Source: Polyangium spumosum (lineage in GTDB: Bacteria > Myxococcota_A > Polyangia > Polyangiales > Polyangiaceae). From it: DNA of 64,000 bases. A program made the translations under genes and the position numbers. Position 1 is the first letter of the stretch; each line of letters begins with the position of its first letter. The DNA is taken from assembly GCF_009649845.1 (NCBI RefSeq), contig NZ_WJIE01000005.1:124001-188000 (forward strand), given 5' to 3'. Shown piece after piece: positions 43,084-54,220 of this stretch. Below the pieces are notes generated by a model. It saw only the letters and a list, made by a program, of their open reading frames with translations, made no database searches and was not told the DNA's origin.

Positions 43084-43548
43084 GGAAACCGGAACGATCG
43101 GCGCGTTGCCCGTGGCACGCGGCGCCTCGACGGGGGCCGCCACGGGCCGCCCGGAAACGGGAAAAGTCACGTTGAAAAATGCTCTCTCGCGGCCCGAACC
43201 CGAAAAGGGTGTGTCTCGCTGGCCCCCTCCCGCCGAGCCGCCAGGGTCCGGAAAGGGCGTGAAACGCGCCCCTCTGGCGCGCTCCACCGCGGGGCGACAC
43301 TCGCACGGTATCACCCCGCCACGCCTTCCCGGTTGCCTTCGTCGGACGCAAGCACGCGCGCATCTGCCGCGGTTGCTCGCCGGATAGGATCGTGAGCCCG
43401 GACGTGGTAGCTCACGGCAGCCGCCCGCGCAAGCGCCGTATTCGCCGCGCTCTGCGTCGCGGCCGGGGCGTGAAGACCCGGACCGCCCACCTTGACACCC
43501 AACGTGGCTCGCGGTGTCCTCACGGTTCCTCGCGGAGGAGGAGCGCCC
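43084..43548. other. 465-bp divergent intergenic region
   Basis: The region lies between the helicase and kinase genes. It may contain 29 extra N-terminal codons of the helicase (43084-43170). A candidate promoter for the kinase is at 43492-43520, and a ribosome site GGAGGAGGAG at 43534-43542. Other short open frames here lack ribosome sites and look non-coding. I see no RNA gene. Confidence 0.5.
43492..43520 (+). promoter_or_regulatory. Candidate promoter TTGACA-N17-TGTCCT
   Basis: TTGACA at 43492-43497 and TGTCCT at 43515-43520 are spaced 17 bp and sit 29 bp before the kinase start. The -10 is weak, but the same arrangement recurs at 52933-52961. Confidence 0.35.
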
Positions 43549-46032
<2,484 letters not shown>

Positions 46033-46045
46033 AGGGCGCGCAGGT

Positions 46046-46897
46046 TCAGGAGGCGAGCTTCTCCGAGAGCTCCCACAGGCCCTTCGCGAGCTCGTCGTTT
46101 CGCGCGCGCTTCGACGTCCGCGCGACGCCGCGATCTTGGAAGTATTCGCCGTTGTACGAGGCGGCCTCGTCGCTCGTCGCGAGCCAGATGATCGTGTCGG
46201 CGCCCTTCTCCGGCGTGCGGGCGAACAGCGCGGCGGCGGCCTTGGCGAAGGCCGCCGCGATCGGGCCGTTGTTCAGCGCGAAGCCCGTGCGTACGTAGCC
46301 GGGGTGCATGCAGTTCGCCGTCGCGCTCGAACCTTCGAGGCGCCGGGCGAGCTCACGCGTGAACAGGACGTTCGCGAGCTTCGAATCGCCGTACGCGCCG
46401 AAGCCCGCGGACTTGCCGCTCCGCTTCGCGACCGTAGCGAGGTCCATCTTGCCCATGTGGTGGGCGCCGCTCGACGTGCTGATCACGCGGGCCTTCGGCG
46501 TCTTCTTGATCAGGTCGAGCAGGCTCGTCGTGAGGACGAAGTAGGCCATGTGGTTCAGCGCGAACGTCATCTCGATCCCGTCGTCGCTGAGCTTGTGGTC
46601 GGTGAAGACGGCGCCCGCGTTGTTCACGAGCACGTCGAGCCGGTCGTATTTCGCGCGGAAGGCGCTGGCCACGGCGCGCGTGTCGGCGATCTTCGAGAGG
46701 TCGCCGAGGAGGAGCTCGACGTTTTCGTTTCCGCTCGCCTCCTTGATCTCCTTCACCACGCGCTCGCTCTTCTCGCGGCTGCGCCCGACGAGCACGAGGG
46801 TCGCGCCGCGCTTGGCGAAGGCCATGGCGGCCGCCTTGCCGATGCCTTCGGTCGCGCCCGTCACCAGAAACACTTTGCCTTCGAGATCCTTCGCCAT
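46046..46897 (-). CDS. Short-chain dehydrogenase/reductase
   Basis: 283 residues from ATG 46897, preceded by AAGGAG. The Rossmann motif is TGATEGIG, the NNAG block is intact, and the catalytic Ser ([11 protein letters not shown]) and YxxxK (YGDSKLAN) are present. The Arg in VGRSREK suggests NADP(H) preference. It resembles human-retinol-dehydrogenase-like (RDH11-type) SDRs. It reduces or oxidises a hydroxyl or ketone group in an unknown substrate. Convergent with the kinase gene. Confidence 0.92.
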   Translation of the reverse strand: MAKDLEGKVFLVTGATEGIGKAAAMAFAKRGATLVLVGRSREKSERVVKEIKEASGNENVELLLGDLSKIADTRAVASAFRAKYDRLDVLVNNAGAVFTDHKLSDDGIEMTFALNHMAYFVLTTSLLDLIKKTPKARVISTSSGAHHMGKMDLATVAKRSGKSAGFGAYGDSKLANVLFTRELARRLEGSSATANCMHPGYVRTGFALNNGPIAAAFAKAAAALFARTPEKGADTIIWLATSDEAASYNGEYFQDRGVARTSKRARNDELAKGLWELSEKLAS

Positions 46898-47004
46898 CAC
46901 TCGCTCCTTGCCGACGCCCGCATCTCTAGCGCACGTGCGTGGGCTCGGGGAGACGTGCGCACGAAACGTTGATCGGCGAGCGCCTGCGGGGTAACCCCTC
47001 ACGC

Positions 47005-47526
47005 ATGACGAGCCCCCAAAAAGGCGCGCTCTTCGAGCGGCTCGCGGCCCTCGGCATCGAGACGGAGACCGTCACGCATCCGCCCGTCTACACCGTGGAG
47101 GAGGCGAAGGCGCATCGGGTACGGCATGACGGCGTACATGTGAAGAACCTCTTCTTGCGCAACAAGAAGGGCGCGATGTGGCTCGTGGTGCTCGACGAGG
47201 ATCGCGTGGTGGACCTGCGGGACCTCGGCCGTCGTATCGGGGCGGGGCACGTCTCGTTTTGCTCGCCCGAGAGGCTGCGGCAGCACCTCGGGGTCGAGCC
47301 GGGATCGGTCACGCCGCTCGCGGCGATGATGGACGAGGCGGGCCTCGTGCGGGTGGTGCTCGACGCGAAGGTCCTCACGCGGGACCCGGTGCACTGCCAT
47401 CCCCTGACGAACGACCACACGACGGCGATCCGTGGCGAGGACCTCGTGCGGTTCTTGCGGGCGACGGGACACGAGCCGGTCGTGCTCGACCTCGACGCCC
47501 CCGCCGCGCCTGCTCCTTCACTATAA
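47005..47526 (+). CDS. YbaK/ProX-type aminoacyl-tRNA deacylase
   Basis: 173 residues from ATG 47005. It shows the INS/YbaK fold: ETVTHPPVYTVEEAKAHR, then HVKNLFLRNKKGAMWLVVLD with the conserved Lys, SFCSPERLRQHLGVEPGSVTPLA, and CHPLTNDHTTAI at the end. This matches the PrdX/ProXp-ala group, which hydrolyses Ala mischarged onto tRNA-Pro. It is cytosolic. Divergent from the SDR gene. Confidence 0.88.
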   Translation: MTSPQKGALFERLAALGIETETVTHPPVYTVEEAKAHRVRHDGVHVKNLFLRNKKGAMWLVVLDEDRVVDLRDLGRRIGAGHVSFCSPERLRQHLGVEPGSVTPLAAMMDEAGLVRVVLDAKVLTRDPVHCHPLTNDHTTAIRGEDLVRFLRATGHEPVVLDLDAPAAPAPSL

Positions 47527-47556
47527 GGAAGGCCGCGACGACCGAAAGCCTTCTTA
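47524..47556. terminator. Hairpin between convergent deacylase and small ORF
   Basis: TAAGGAAGGC pairs with GCCTTCTTA except for one bulged G; the loop is 14 nt. It overlaps both stop codons. Confidence 0.5.
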
Positions 47557-47769
47557 CGCTTGGCCCCAGGTGAAGGCGAGGTGGAAGAGCTCGCGGCCGC
47601 GTTCCATGTCGTCCTGGCGTGCGCGGAGCATGATCTCGTCGCCCTCTTCGCCGAGCATGTAGGCGACGGTGATCTTGCCCCCGATGCGAGAGACGACGAG
47701 CTCGAGCCCGGGAAGGATGGGCCAGTACAGGCAGAGGGCGTCGCCGGCAGCTTCGATCCAGACACTCAT
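47554..47769 (-). CDS. Small hypothetical protein
   Basis: 71 residues from ATG 47769, with a GTG one codon upstream as an alternative. It is compact and looks like a folded alpha/beta domain (VWIEAAGDALCLYWPIL, LVVSRIGGKITVAYML, DDMERGRELFHLAFTWG). No signal peptide and no recognised family. The codon use and composition are protein-like. It marks the edge of a lower-GC stretch. Confidence 0.6.
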   Translation of the reverse strand: MSVWIEAAGDALCLYWPILPGLELVVSRIGGKITVAYMLGEEGDEIMLRARQDDMERGRELFHLAFTWGQA

Positions 47770-48218
47770 CACACATTCACCTACCCAAGTGGGTGTGGTT
47801 TCCTCCTGCCTACGTAAGTGTGTTGAGAAGGGGCTTCGTCCGGAAGAATCGACCGGAGCAGTGATTTTTTCGGGCGAGTGGTGGTGAGCTGGGGTCGCTC
47901 GGCGCGTGGGTTTGGGAGGTAGAACCCTCGCTGGTTAAATGTGTCGAGAAGTCGGATCGTCTGTTGAAATCGACATTCGCCTGTCGATTTTTGGGGAGGC
48001 CGGGGGAGGTTGGTCCGCGGACGTCGCGGGTGCCGATGGCGGGACCGTGCGCGGGAAAACCGCGTCGGGATCGTGCTCAGAAACTTGCGCGCGATCGAAG
48101 TTTGTCCCTTTCCCCAGAGACAAACCATGTGGTAGTCGATCCTGCGACGAACCAATGGGTGGTTCGTCCCCAGGAACTAGGTTTGCCGGGAACGCGTTGG
48201 CTTCAAGTGTGGGCTTCG
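47770..48218. other. Lower-GC intergenic stretch
   Basis: 449 bp without a convincing gene. It contains the palindrome ACCCAAGTGGGT near 47783 and TACGTA near 47813. GC content falls clearly below that of the neighbouring genes, and several frames are open by chance but have no ribosome site. It precedes the broken copy of the Cys-rich lipoprotein gene. Confidence 0.5.
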
Positions 48219-48400
48219 GTGAAACGTCTGATCTCGCTCCTGAGGATGTCGGCTGGAGTGAAGATGCGAATTACGAAGCAGTGTGTGTCTGCGGTGTAGG
48301 CACACCTGAAGACTTCGCCGACTGCCTCGCTGAGGGTTGGCCTCCCGATCCCGAAACTTGTCCCGCCGACGCTGGCGCTGATGGTGCGACCGATACTTGA
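48219..48400 (+). pseudogene. Broken partial copy of the downstream Cys-rich lipoprotein gene
   Basis: The end of this stretch encodes GWSEDANYEAVCVCGVGTPE, then DFADCLAEG and WPPDPETCP, before a stop. The intact gene at 48474 encodes GWSED, then CVCGVGTPEEFAEC and PPDPKTCP in the same order. In the broken copy the lipobox Cys reads Val, and a signal-peptide-like start (GTG 48219, MKRLISLL) is in another frame. This implies a frameshift or deletion inside the signal peptide and loss of the C-terminal 300 residues. Confidence 0.55.
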
Positions 48401-48473
48401 CCGGATCGGATGTTCTGAACATGCGCGCACGGAAAAAGCCTTTGAGTCACGCATCCGTTTAATCGGGGGTTTT

Positions 48474-49583
48474 ATGCGTCTGTGGTCGAGTCTTCTGCTG
48501 TCTGTAACTCTCCCGTTCGTCGCCCTGGCCTGTGGCTGGAGCGAAGACCTGGATCACCAGTTCTTCTGCGTCTGCGGAGTCGGTACTCCCGAAGAGTTCG
48601 CCGAGTGCATCGCGCTAGGTTATCCACCGGATCCGAAGACGTGCCCTGACGCCGGCCCGATCGGATGTCCTGGAGTATGTGCCCCCGAAGCGCCGGAGGG
48701 TTGGCGAGGCCCTGTCCTCGTAGCCACGGGGCCCAGTTATGGCTTGCCCGACTGTCCAGCAGGTACGAAGGAGGAGGTCTGGGCCTGGGCTGATCCGCAA
48801 CTCCTACCGCGTGATTGTCCCACGTGCGTGTGCGGCGAGCCCCCGGGTACCTGCGAGCTCCCCACATCCTGGGATACACACGCAAGCGCTTGTCAAGACG
48901 CGCCTACGCCGGCAAGTGCATCGTTTGATGCTCCGACGGGCTGGGATGGTTCGTGCACGGCTGCGAACGCCATCGCCGAGGGCAAACTCTGTGGTGGCGT
49001 GCCTTGTGTCAGCTCCGTCTCGGTGGCCCCGCCCGTGGTCGTGGAGGGGGATTGTCCTTCCTTCACGCAGGGGGAGGAGCCAACGGACCTCCCGGTTCTC
49101 TACAACGGGACCATGAACGAATGGCCCACACCAGACTCGGTTGCTGCGCTGGGCTGTGCCAGCGATGGAAACCCGTGCAAGCTCACGCCCTGCTCGTCGG
49201 AGCCGCCGTACCGCTTTCAGGCGTGTGTCTACACCGCGGGGGATGTTCCGTGTCCTCCGACCTGGGCCGAACGCAGCGTATTTTTCGCCGAAGGCAGCGA
49301 TCAACGAACGTGTAGCCCTTGCTCGTGCGATCCCCCCACAGGAGGGTCGTGTGTTGTCCGGATTGATGTTTACACGGACGATAGTTGCACGAGCGAGCAC
49401 TTGTCGGCGCATGTGTCGTCCGACATGCTCAGCGCATGCTACGATGTGATGTTAGGTGTGTCCCTCGGCAGCAAGAAATCCGAGGTCACGGAACGTATAC
49501 CCGGCACCTGCGCCCCTCAGGGGGGTGAACCCACGGGCAAGGTCGTGATGGAAAAACCCATCACGTTCTGCTGCCTCGCGTAA
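48474..49583 (+). CDS. Cys-rich lipoprotein, unknown function
   Basis: 369 residues from ATG 48474. The signal peptide ends VALAC, so it is a lipoprotein. The mature chain is Cys-rich (over 30 Cys) and rich in Pro/Gly/Asp: CVCGVGTPEEFAEC, DCPTCVCGEPPGTC, GCASDGNPCKLTPC and TCSPCSCDPP. Most Cys are probably disulphide-bonded in the periplasm or on the surface. No family is recognised. The codon use and GC are lower than in the flanks, in line with lateral origin. A broken partial copy lies just upstream. Confidence 0.75.
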   Translation: MRLWSSLLLSVTLPFVALACGWSEDLDHQFFCVCGVGTPEEFAECIALGYPPDPKTCPDAGPIGCPGVCAPEAPEGWRGPVLVATGPSYGLPDCPAGTKEEVWAWADPQLLPRDCPTCVCGEPPGTCELPTSWDTHASACQDAPTPASASFDAPTGWDGSCTAANAIAEGKLCGGVPCVSSVSVAPPVVVEGDCPSFTQGEEPTDLPVLYNGTMNEWPTPDSVAALGCASDGNPCKLTPCSSEPPYRFQACVYTAGDVPCPPTWAERSVFFAEGSDQRTCSPCSCDPPTGGSCVVRIDVYTDDSCTSEHLSAHVSSDMLSACYDVMLGVSLGSKKSEVTERIPGTCAPQGGEPTGKVVMEKPITFCCLA

Positions 49584-49628
49584 AGCCGCCTTGCTCGATC
49601 TCACTTTTAGCTGGTAGGGTCGGGCGCC

Positions 49629-50738
49629 ATGATTCTCCGTGGGGGAACCGTACTGGCAGCGTCGCTCTGCCTTCTGGCAGCGCCTGCATCTGCACAAGAG
49701 ACATACCGCCTCGACTACCTGCGTGGGTCTGGCACGGACAACTGCCCGAGCGAGGCAGCCTTCCGTGCCGCCATCACGCGCGAGGTCGGACGAGATCCGT
49801 TCCGATCCGACGCCCCCAATCTCCTCACCGTCATTTTTCGCCGATCCGACAAGATCGTGCGGGTCGGAATCGTGGCAAAAAGCGCCTCGGGATCGGAGGT
49901 GCACGCCCCTGAGCACGAAAAGCCCGCGTGGAAGTGTGCTGAGTTGTTGCATCACGCGTCTTTCAGCGCCGGGATGCTCATCGATCCGATCGAGGTGCCG
50001 GAGTCCGAGCAACCCGTGGTCGCCGCCGCGGCATCACCCCCACCGCCGCAGACGCCACCACCGCCACCACCAGAGCCACCTCCTCCGTCTCCCGCGCCTA
50101 GGCCACGGCCTATCCTCGTGGCGCGCCCGCCCCGCATAGCCGCACCCATACGCTTCATGATCTCCATTGGGGGAGGTGCATCCTTCGGAAGCACGCCCGG
50201 ATTATCCCCCTCGGTCACGGCAGGCTTCTGGCTCCAGTACAAGTACTTGATGGGGAATTTGGAATATCGTCACGATTTCAAGTCTTCACGCAAAGAGCAC
50301 CCATTTCGTATTCACGGTTCACAAGACGCCATTTCGTTCTTTCCGTGCTGGAACGCAGCGATCGGTCCGCGAGTCCAGATCGAAAGATGTTTCCGTCTTT
50401 CAATCTGGCAGACACATTCCGACGTCACACATGACAACACGGTGCTGCAATCCGAGAAAACAGAAGCCTTCACCTGGGGCATAGGGCTACGCGCTGGGCT
50501 GTCCTATACATTCACGACCCTGGCGATATTCGGCCGACTGGAGGTCCTCGGCGTCCCCTCACCGCCCGTCGTGGAGGCAAACGGCGTCGAAATCTGGACC
50601 TACCCTCATTTCTCCTCCGCCGTCCAGCTTGGCGTCGCCTTCGACGTAGCCCGCCTCACCGCCAAACCCTCTCCGCCCCCGCCCTCTCAAAAAATTTCTC
50701 CCACCATCGGTACATCGGAGGGGTCTGGCGACATTTAA
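49629..50738 (+). CDS. Secreted protein with proline-rich linker and barrel-like C-domain
   Basis: 369 residues. A signal peptide ending ASAQE is followed by a domain with two Cys (TDNCPSEAAFRAAI, KPAWKCAELLHHASFSAGM). A Pro-rich linker (PPPPQTPPPPPPEPPPP) leads to a beta-rich C-domain with alternating patterns (FMISIGGGASFGSTPG, TAGFWLQYKYLMGNLEYRHDF, WGIGLRAGLSYTF). This suggests an outer-membrane barrel or transporter-like sheet. It precedes the sigma-factor gene by 21 bp, probably in one operon. Such pairs recur in myxobacteria, from memory. Confidence 0.75.
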   Translation: MILRGGTVLAASLCLLAAPASAQETYRLDYLRGSGTDNCPSEAAFRAAITREVGRDPFRSDAPNLLTVIFRRSDKIVRVGIVAKSASGSEVHAPEHEKPAWKCAELLHHASFSAGMLIDPIEVPESEQPVVAAAASPPPPQTPPPPPPEPPPPSPAPRPRPILVARPPRIAAPIRFMISIGGGASFGSTPGLSPSVTAGFWLQYKYLMGNLEYRHDFKSSRKEHPFRIHGSQDAISFFPCWNAAIGPRVQIERCFRLSIWQTHSDVTHDNTVLQSEKTEAFTWGIGLRAGLSYTFTTLAIFGRLEVLGVPSPPVVEANGVEIWTYPHFSSAVQLGVAFDVARLTAKPSPPPPSQKISPTIGTSEGSGDI

Positions 50739-50759
50739 CAGGCGGAGGCCCAGACCATC

Positions 50760-51965
50760 ATGCTCGCCGCGGTCGACACCACGCCTACACGGGGGGAGTT
50801 CCGAGAGTTCTACGAGGAAAACTTCTACATCCTGTGGCGTCAACTACGTCGCCTCGGCGTCCGGAACGCCGACGCGGCGGACGTCGCGCATGACGTTTTT
50901 GTCCTCGCGTACAACCACTTCGACGAGATCCCCGCGCACGCCAACTTCTGGCTCGCGCGTGTTTGCTTCGAGACGGTCCGGAACTACCGGCGCAAGGTCG
51001 CCCGGCGGCGCGAGCGGCTCACGCCCAGGGTGATCGAGGCCGCGATCGACGAGCAGGCCGCGAACGACGCGACGAGCGAGATCGTCCTCGAAGCCCTCGA
51101 CAGGATGCCCGAGGCGCAGCGGATGCTCCTCCTCCGGTACCACGTGCAGGAGGAGTCGCTCCACGCCCTCGCGAAGAGCCTCGGCTGCGCCCGCTCGACC
51201 TTGCAGCTCCGCCTCGCCGCCGCCGAGAGGGCCTTCGAGGGTTGGCTCGAGACGCTCCTCGACGTGGACGCGGAGCCCAGCTCGCGGACGCGCCTCTTCG
51301 CGTCGTTCTCGCTGGCCGGGCTCCTGCCGCGGGAATGGGAGTCGAGCGAGGTCCTCGACAAGGCCCGGCTCGACGGCTGGCAACGTCTGTCCAGCGCGAT
51401 CGACGCGGCGAAAATGGCCGCGGGTGCGCCGAGGAGCGAGGCCGCTCCCTCGATCGAGACGTGCGCTGGTGCGCTTGGCGGTCCCGCCAAACTCGCGCTC
51501 GTGTTTTCCGTCGCGCTGCCGGGTGCAATCGTATGCCTGCTCCTCGGGTACCTCGGCGCGGACGTCGCTTCGGCGCAGACCGTCGTCTCTCCGTCGGTCG
51601 CCTCTGCGACGATGCCGATGGCCGTGATCAACGAGGCCCTCGTGAAGAACGGGCGAGCCGCGGACGCATTCACGGCCATGCCGGGAATGCAGGCGCCTTC
51701 GCCTGCTTCGACCTCCACCGCTGACAAGGTGCCGGTGGATGTCGCGATACTTCGCAACATAAAAAACGCGATCATCGACGGGCACACCGACCTGGCTGTC
51801 CGTTTGATCGCGGACCACCAGCGTCGATGGCCCGACAGCAGCCATGAGCTCGAACGCCAGCACATCATCGCGGCGGCAATCAAAATCAAAAAGACGAACG
51901 ATGCAAAAAAGGCCTCCGAGGCAGCAAAAAAACAGAAGAAGGCCGCGGACGAACCAAAACCCTGA
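50760..51965 (+). CDS. ECF-type sigma factor with transmembrane segment and C-terminal domain
   Basis: 401 residues. Sigma-2 spans about 15-85 (FYILWRQLRRLGVRNADAADVAHDVFVLAYNHF). Sigma-4 spans about 105-160, with LGCARSTLQLRLAAAE as the recognition helix. Unlike ordinary ECF factors of about 180 residues, a further 240 residues follow. They include one hydrophobic helix at 244-270 (LALVFSVALPGAIVCLLLGYLG) and a Lys-rich end (KKASEAAKKQKKAADE). No anti-sigma factor is encoded nearby. The layout suggests that membrane anchoring, or release from it, controls the factor. Transcription continues from the barrel-like gene 21 bp upstream. Confidence 0.82.
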   Translation: MLAAVDTTPTRGEFREFYEENFYILWRQLRRLGVRNADAADVAHDVFVLAYNHFDEIPAHANFWLARVCFETVRNYRRKVARRRERLTPRVIEAAIDEQAANDATSEIVLEALDRMPEAQRMLLLRYHVQEESLHALAKSLGCARSTLQLRLAAAERAFEGWLETLLDVDAEPSSRTRLFASFSLAGLLPREWESSEVLDKARLDGWQRLSSAIDAAKMAAGAPRSEAAPSIETCAGALGGPAKLALVFSVALPGAIVCLLLGYLGADVASAQTVVSPSVASATMPMAVINEALVKNGRAADAFTAMPGMQAPSPASTSTADKVPVDVAILRNIKNAIIDGHTDLAVRLIADHQRRWPDSSHELERQHIIAAAIKIKKTNDAKKASEAAKKQKKAADEPKP

Positions 51966-52224
51966 CCGGCGCGTGGGGCCGTACCCCACGACGGATCGTC
52001 GTTCGCAGTCGGCCGCGTCGCCGCTCATTCTGGGCGAGCATGGTGGCGCGGTCGACTGGGGACGACGATCGACGATGGATGGAATGATCACCGCCCGCAG
52101 GCGGCCCGCCGTGGCTCAACGAACGGAGGACCCCTGCTCGCGCGCACGAAACATAGGCCATTCCGAGAGTTTGTCTCGACGGGTCGCCTCCGGGCGGTGA
52201 TCAAGAATGACGGGAGGGATTTCC

Positions 52225-52893
52225 ATGCCCACGCCTCTGCCCCATTCCGACGACGAAGGTCTCCCGACCGGCATCCACGAACGGCCGACATGGCCCGAAG
52301 ACATGCGGCCGACGATCGTCGACCCCTCCTGCGCACCCAAAACCGGATGGCGCTCCCGCCTCCGCGAGCTGCTCGATCGAATTCGCGCCCGATTCCAGCC
52401 CACGCCCACGCCGCCGCCCCTCCCGCCTCCGCGCGAACCTGCGGACAGCTCCCCGACGCTCGTGTCCACCGGCGTGTTCGTCTTCGAGGAGATCCTCTCG
52501 GGGTTGTGGCGGCTCTCCCCCGACCAGCTCGACGCCGTCGTGCGCCTCGCCGACCACGTCCGCGAGGCGCGCGGCGCAGGCGAGGACGCAGCGGTGGACG
52601 CGCGAATCGTGTACACGCTCGCCCGCCTCATGCCCGCCCCGGGGGAGATCGTTTCGCTCGTTTCGCTCCGGGACAAACTGGTGGGGCTCTCGCGTTCGGC
52701 CGTGGATCAAGGGCTCCTCCGGCTGGAGGCCAGCGGGAGAGTCGTGCTCTTCTCCGCGCCGACGAGCGCCGGGCTCGCGGGCGCGGGCGGCGCGCCGGGC
52801 GCTGGAATCGAGCACCCGATCCGAGGAAACCTCGAACGTTGCGCCCTCGTCCCCGAGCGACGCAACGGCCGCGGCATCCGCCGCGCCGCATGA
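52225..52893 (+). CDS. Hypothetical protein with Pro-rich N-terminus and helical domain
   Basis: 222 residues from ATG 52225, chosen because GGAGGG lies seven bases upstream (52212-52217); an ATG at 52207 precedes that site. Residues 1-75 are Pro/Arg-rich and probably disordered. Residues 80-190 form a helical domain ending in SLRDKLVGLSRSAVDQGLLRLEASGRVVLFS, which resembles a winged helix but is not a clear match. No family is recognised. It could be a DNA-binding accessory protein; that is inference only. Confidence 0.6.
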   Translation: MPTPLPHSDDEGLPTGIHERPTWPEDMRPTIVDPSCAPKTGWRSRLRELLDRIRARFQPTPTPPPLPPPREPADSSPTLVSTGVFVFEEILSGLWRLSPDQLDAVVRLADHVREARGAGEDAAVDARIVYTLARLMPAPGEIVSLVSLRDKLVGLSRSAVDQGLLRLEASGRVVLFSAPTSAGLAGAGGAPGAGIEHPIRGNLERCALVPERRNGRGIRRAA

Positions 52894-52932
52894 CGTCCGC
52901 ATGAAACCTGCGGCGGCGGCGTGCTCCGGTGC

Positions 52933-52961
52933 TTGACATCCGAAGGCGAGGGGCGTGTTCT
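52933..52961 (+). promoter_or_regulatory. Candidate promoter TTGACA-N17-TGTTCT
   Basis: The spacing and the -10 (TGTTCT) match the candidate at 43492-43520. It places transcription start within a few bases of the GNAT start codon at 52972, so the mRNA would be nearly leaderless. Confidence 0.35.
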
Positions 52962-52971
52962 CGGGCCGCCC

Positions 52972-53583
52972 ATGTCGTTCACGCCGTTTCCCCCGTCGCA
53001 CGTCTCGCTCCGGGGAGGCCGTCGGGTCCTCCTCCGGATGGCGCAGTATCCCGCCGATTCCGCCGGCCTGCTCGCCCTCGAGCGGGACATCGTCCACGCC
53101 AGGCAGGGAATCGTCAAATACCCCGACGAGCTGCCCGAGGACCCGACCACCTACGGCGAACAGCAGATCCGCGCTGGCATGGCGGCGACCGACGGCTCGG
53201 CGTTTTGTATGGTCGCCGAAGAAGAGGCGCGTGGAATCGTGGCCGAGGCGTCGATCCTTCGCCTCACCCTCCGCATGGTCCGCCACGTCGGCGTCCTCGG
53301 CATCGGCGTGCACCCCGACGCGCAAGGAATCGGGCTCGGCCGCGTGCTGCTCGAAGCGCTCCTCGGCTGGGTGCGGGATCATCGCGACGCGGACGGAGGA
53401 CGTTTCCGCCGCGTCGAGCTCCACGTCCGCGCCGACAACCCCCGCGCCGTCGCCCTCTATCGATCCCTCGGCTTCCAGGACGAAGGATCCCGCCGCGGGC
53501 TCTTGCGTCGCGACGATGGGAGCTTCGTCGACGATATCGGGATGGGGCTCCTGCTCCCCGACCCCGACGAGCCCTCGGTCTGA
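52972..53583 (+). CDS. GNAT family N-acetyltransferase
   Basis: 203 residues from ATG 52972. The acetyl-CoA site is clear: [28 protein letters not shown] (motif A with the pyrophosphate loop QGIGLG) and [21 protein letters not shown] (motif B). It transfers acetyl from acetyl-CoA to an amine; the acceptor is unknown. Cytosolic. Convergent with the cupin gene, 1 bp between stops. Confidence 0.9.
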   Translation: MSFTPFPPSHVSLRGGRRVLLRMAQYPADSAGLLALERDIVHARQGIVKYPDELPEDPTTYGEQQIRAGMAATDGSAFCMVAEEEARGIVAEASILRLTLRMVRHVGVLGIGVHPDAQGIGLGRVLLEALLGWVRDHRDADGGRFRRVELHVRADNPRAVALYRSLGFQDEGSRRGLLRRDDGSFVDDIGMGLLLPDPDEPSV

Positions 53584-53584
53584 A

Positions 53585-54085
53585 TCATTCGTTCCCCTCC
53601 CAGTAATCGAGGCTCTCCTTTTCACGGCCGATGTACCGGAACGTGCGCGGCTTTCCTTCCGCGTCCGTCCCGAGCTCCGCGAGGACGCCGAATCTGCCGG
53701 AGTCCGGGTAGTCCACGACCTCGGGCATCATCTTGGTGCTCACGGCGAAGAGCTTGAGCTCGACGGAGTCCGACGTATTGATGATCTGGTGCGCCGACTC
53801 CGGCCCGCCCGGCGGACACGCGATCACGTCGCCGCGGCGGATCGGGTGCCTCTCGTCGCGCAGCCGGAGCTCGCCCTCGCCTTCGAGGACGAAGAACATC
53901 TCCTCGTTGACATGATGGTTGTGGAGGGGGAACGCGCGCTTGCCCGGCGGGATGATCGTGACGTTGTACCCGAGCTTCTGCGCGCCCACCTTCGGCGCGA
54001 TGAGGGCGACGCGAGACGCGAAACGCTCGCCGTGGCCCATGGGAAAGTACTCGAGCTCGTCGATGTTGAGAATGTGGCGCGGCAC
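53585..54085 (-). CDS. Cupin domain protein
   Basis: 166 residues from GTG 54085, with GAGGAG upstream. One cupin domain: the metal motif PLHNHHVNEEMFFVLEGEGELRL, then PIRRGDVIACPPGGPESAHQIIN with the last His. Such proteins bind a metal and act as isomerases, dioxygenases or sensors. No signal peptide. The substrate is unknown. Confidence 0.88.
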   Translation of the reverse strand: MPRHILNIDELEYFPMGHGERFASRVALIAPKVGAQKLGYNVTIIPPGKRAFPLHNHHVNEEMFFVLEGEGELRLRDERHPIRRGDVIACPPGGPESAHQIINTSDSVELKLFAVSTKMMPEVVDYPDSGRFGVLAELGTDAEGKPRTFRYIGREKESLDYWEGNE

Positions 54086-54220
54086 GGGTGGCTCCTCTCG
54101 TTAATGGTTTGCCCTGCGGATCTGTCACCGGACGTCCGGCCGGTCAAGGCCCACGAAACGAAGGATCCGATCGAATAAGGCTTGACGCACGGGATATGAT
54201 TTGCGTTGGTGGGGCCCGAG

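Noticed and set aside
47939-48218. Reading the broken lipoprotein copy as a 153-residue gene starting at 47939
   Set aside because: The first 90 residues are non-protein-like and lack a ribosome site; only the end matches the downstream gene, so a pseudogene is the better call.
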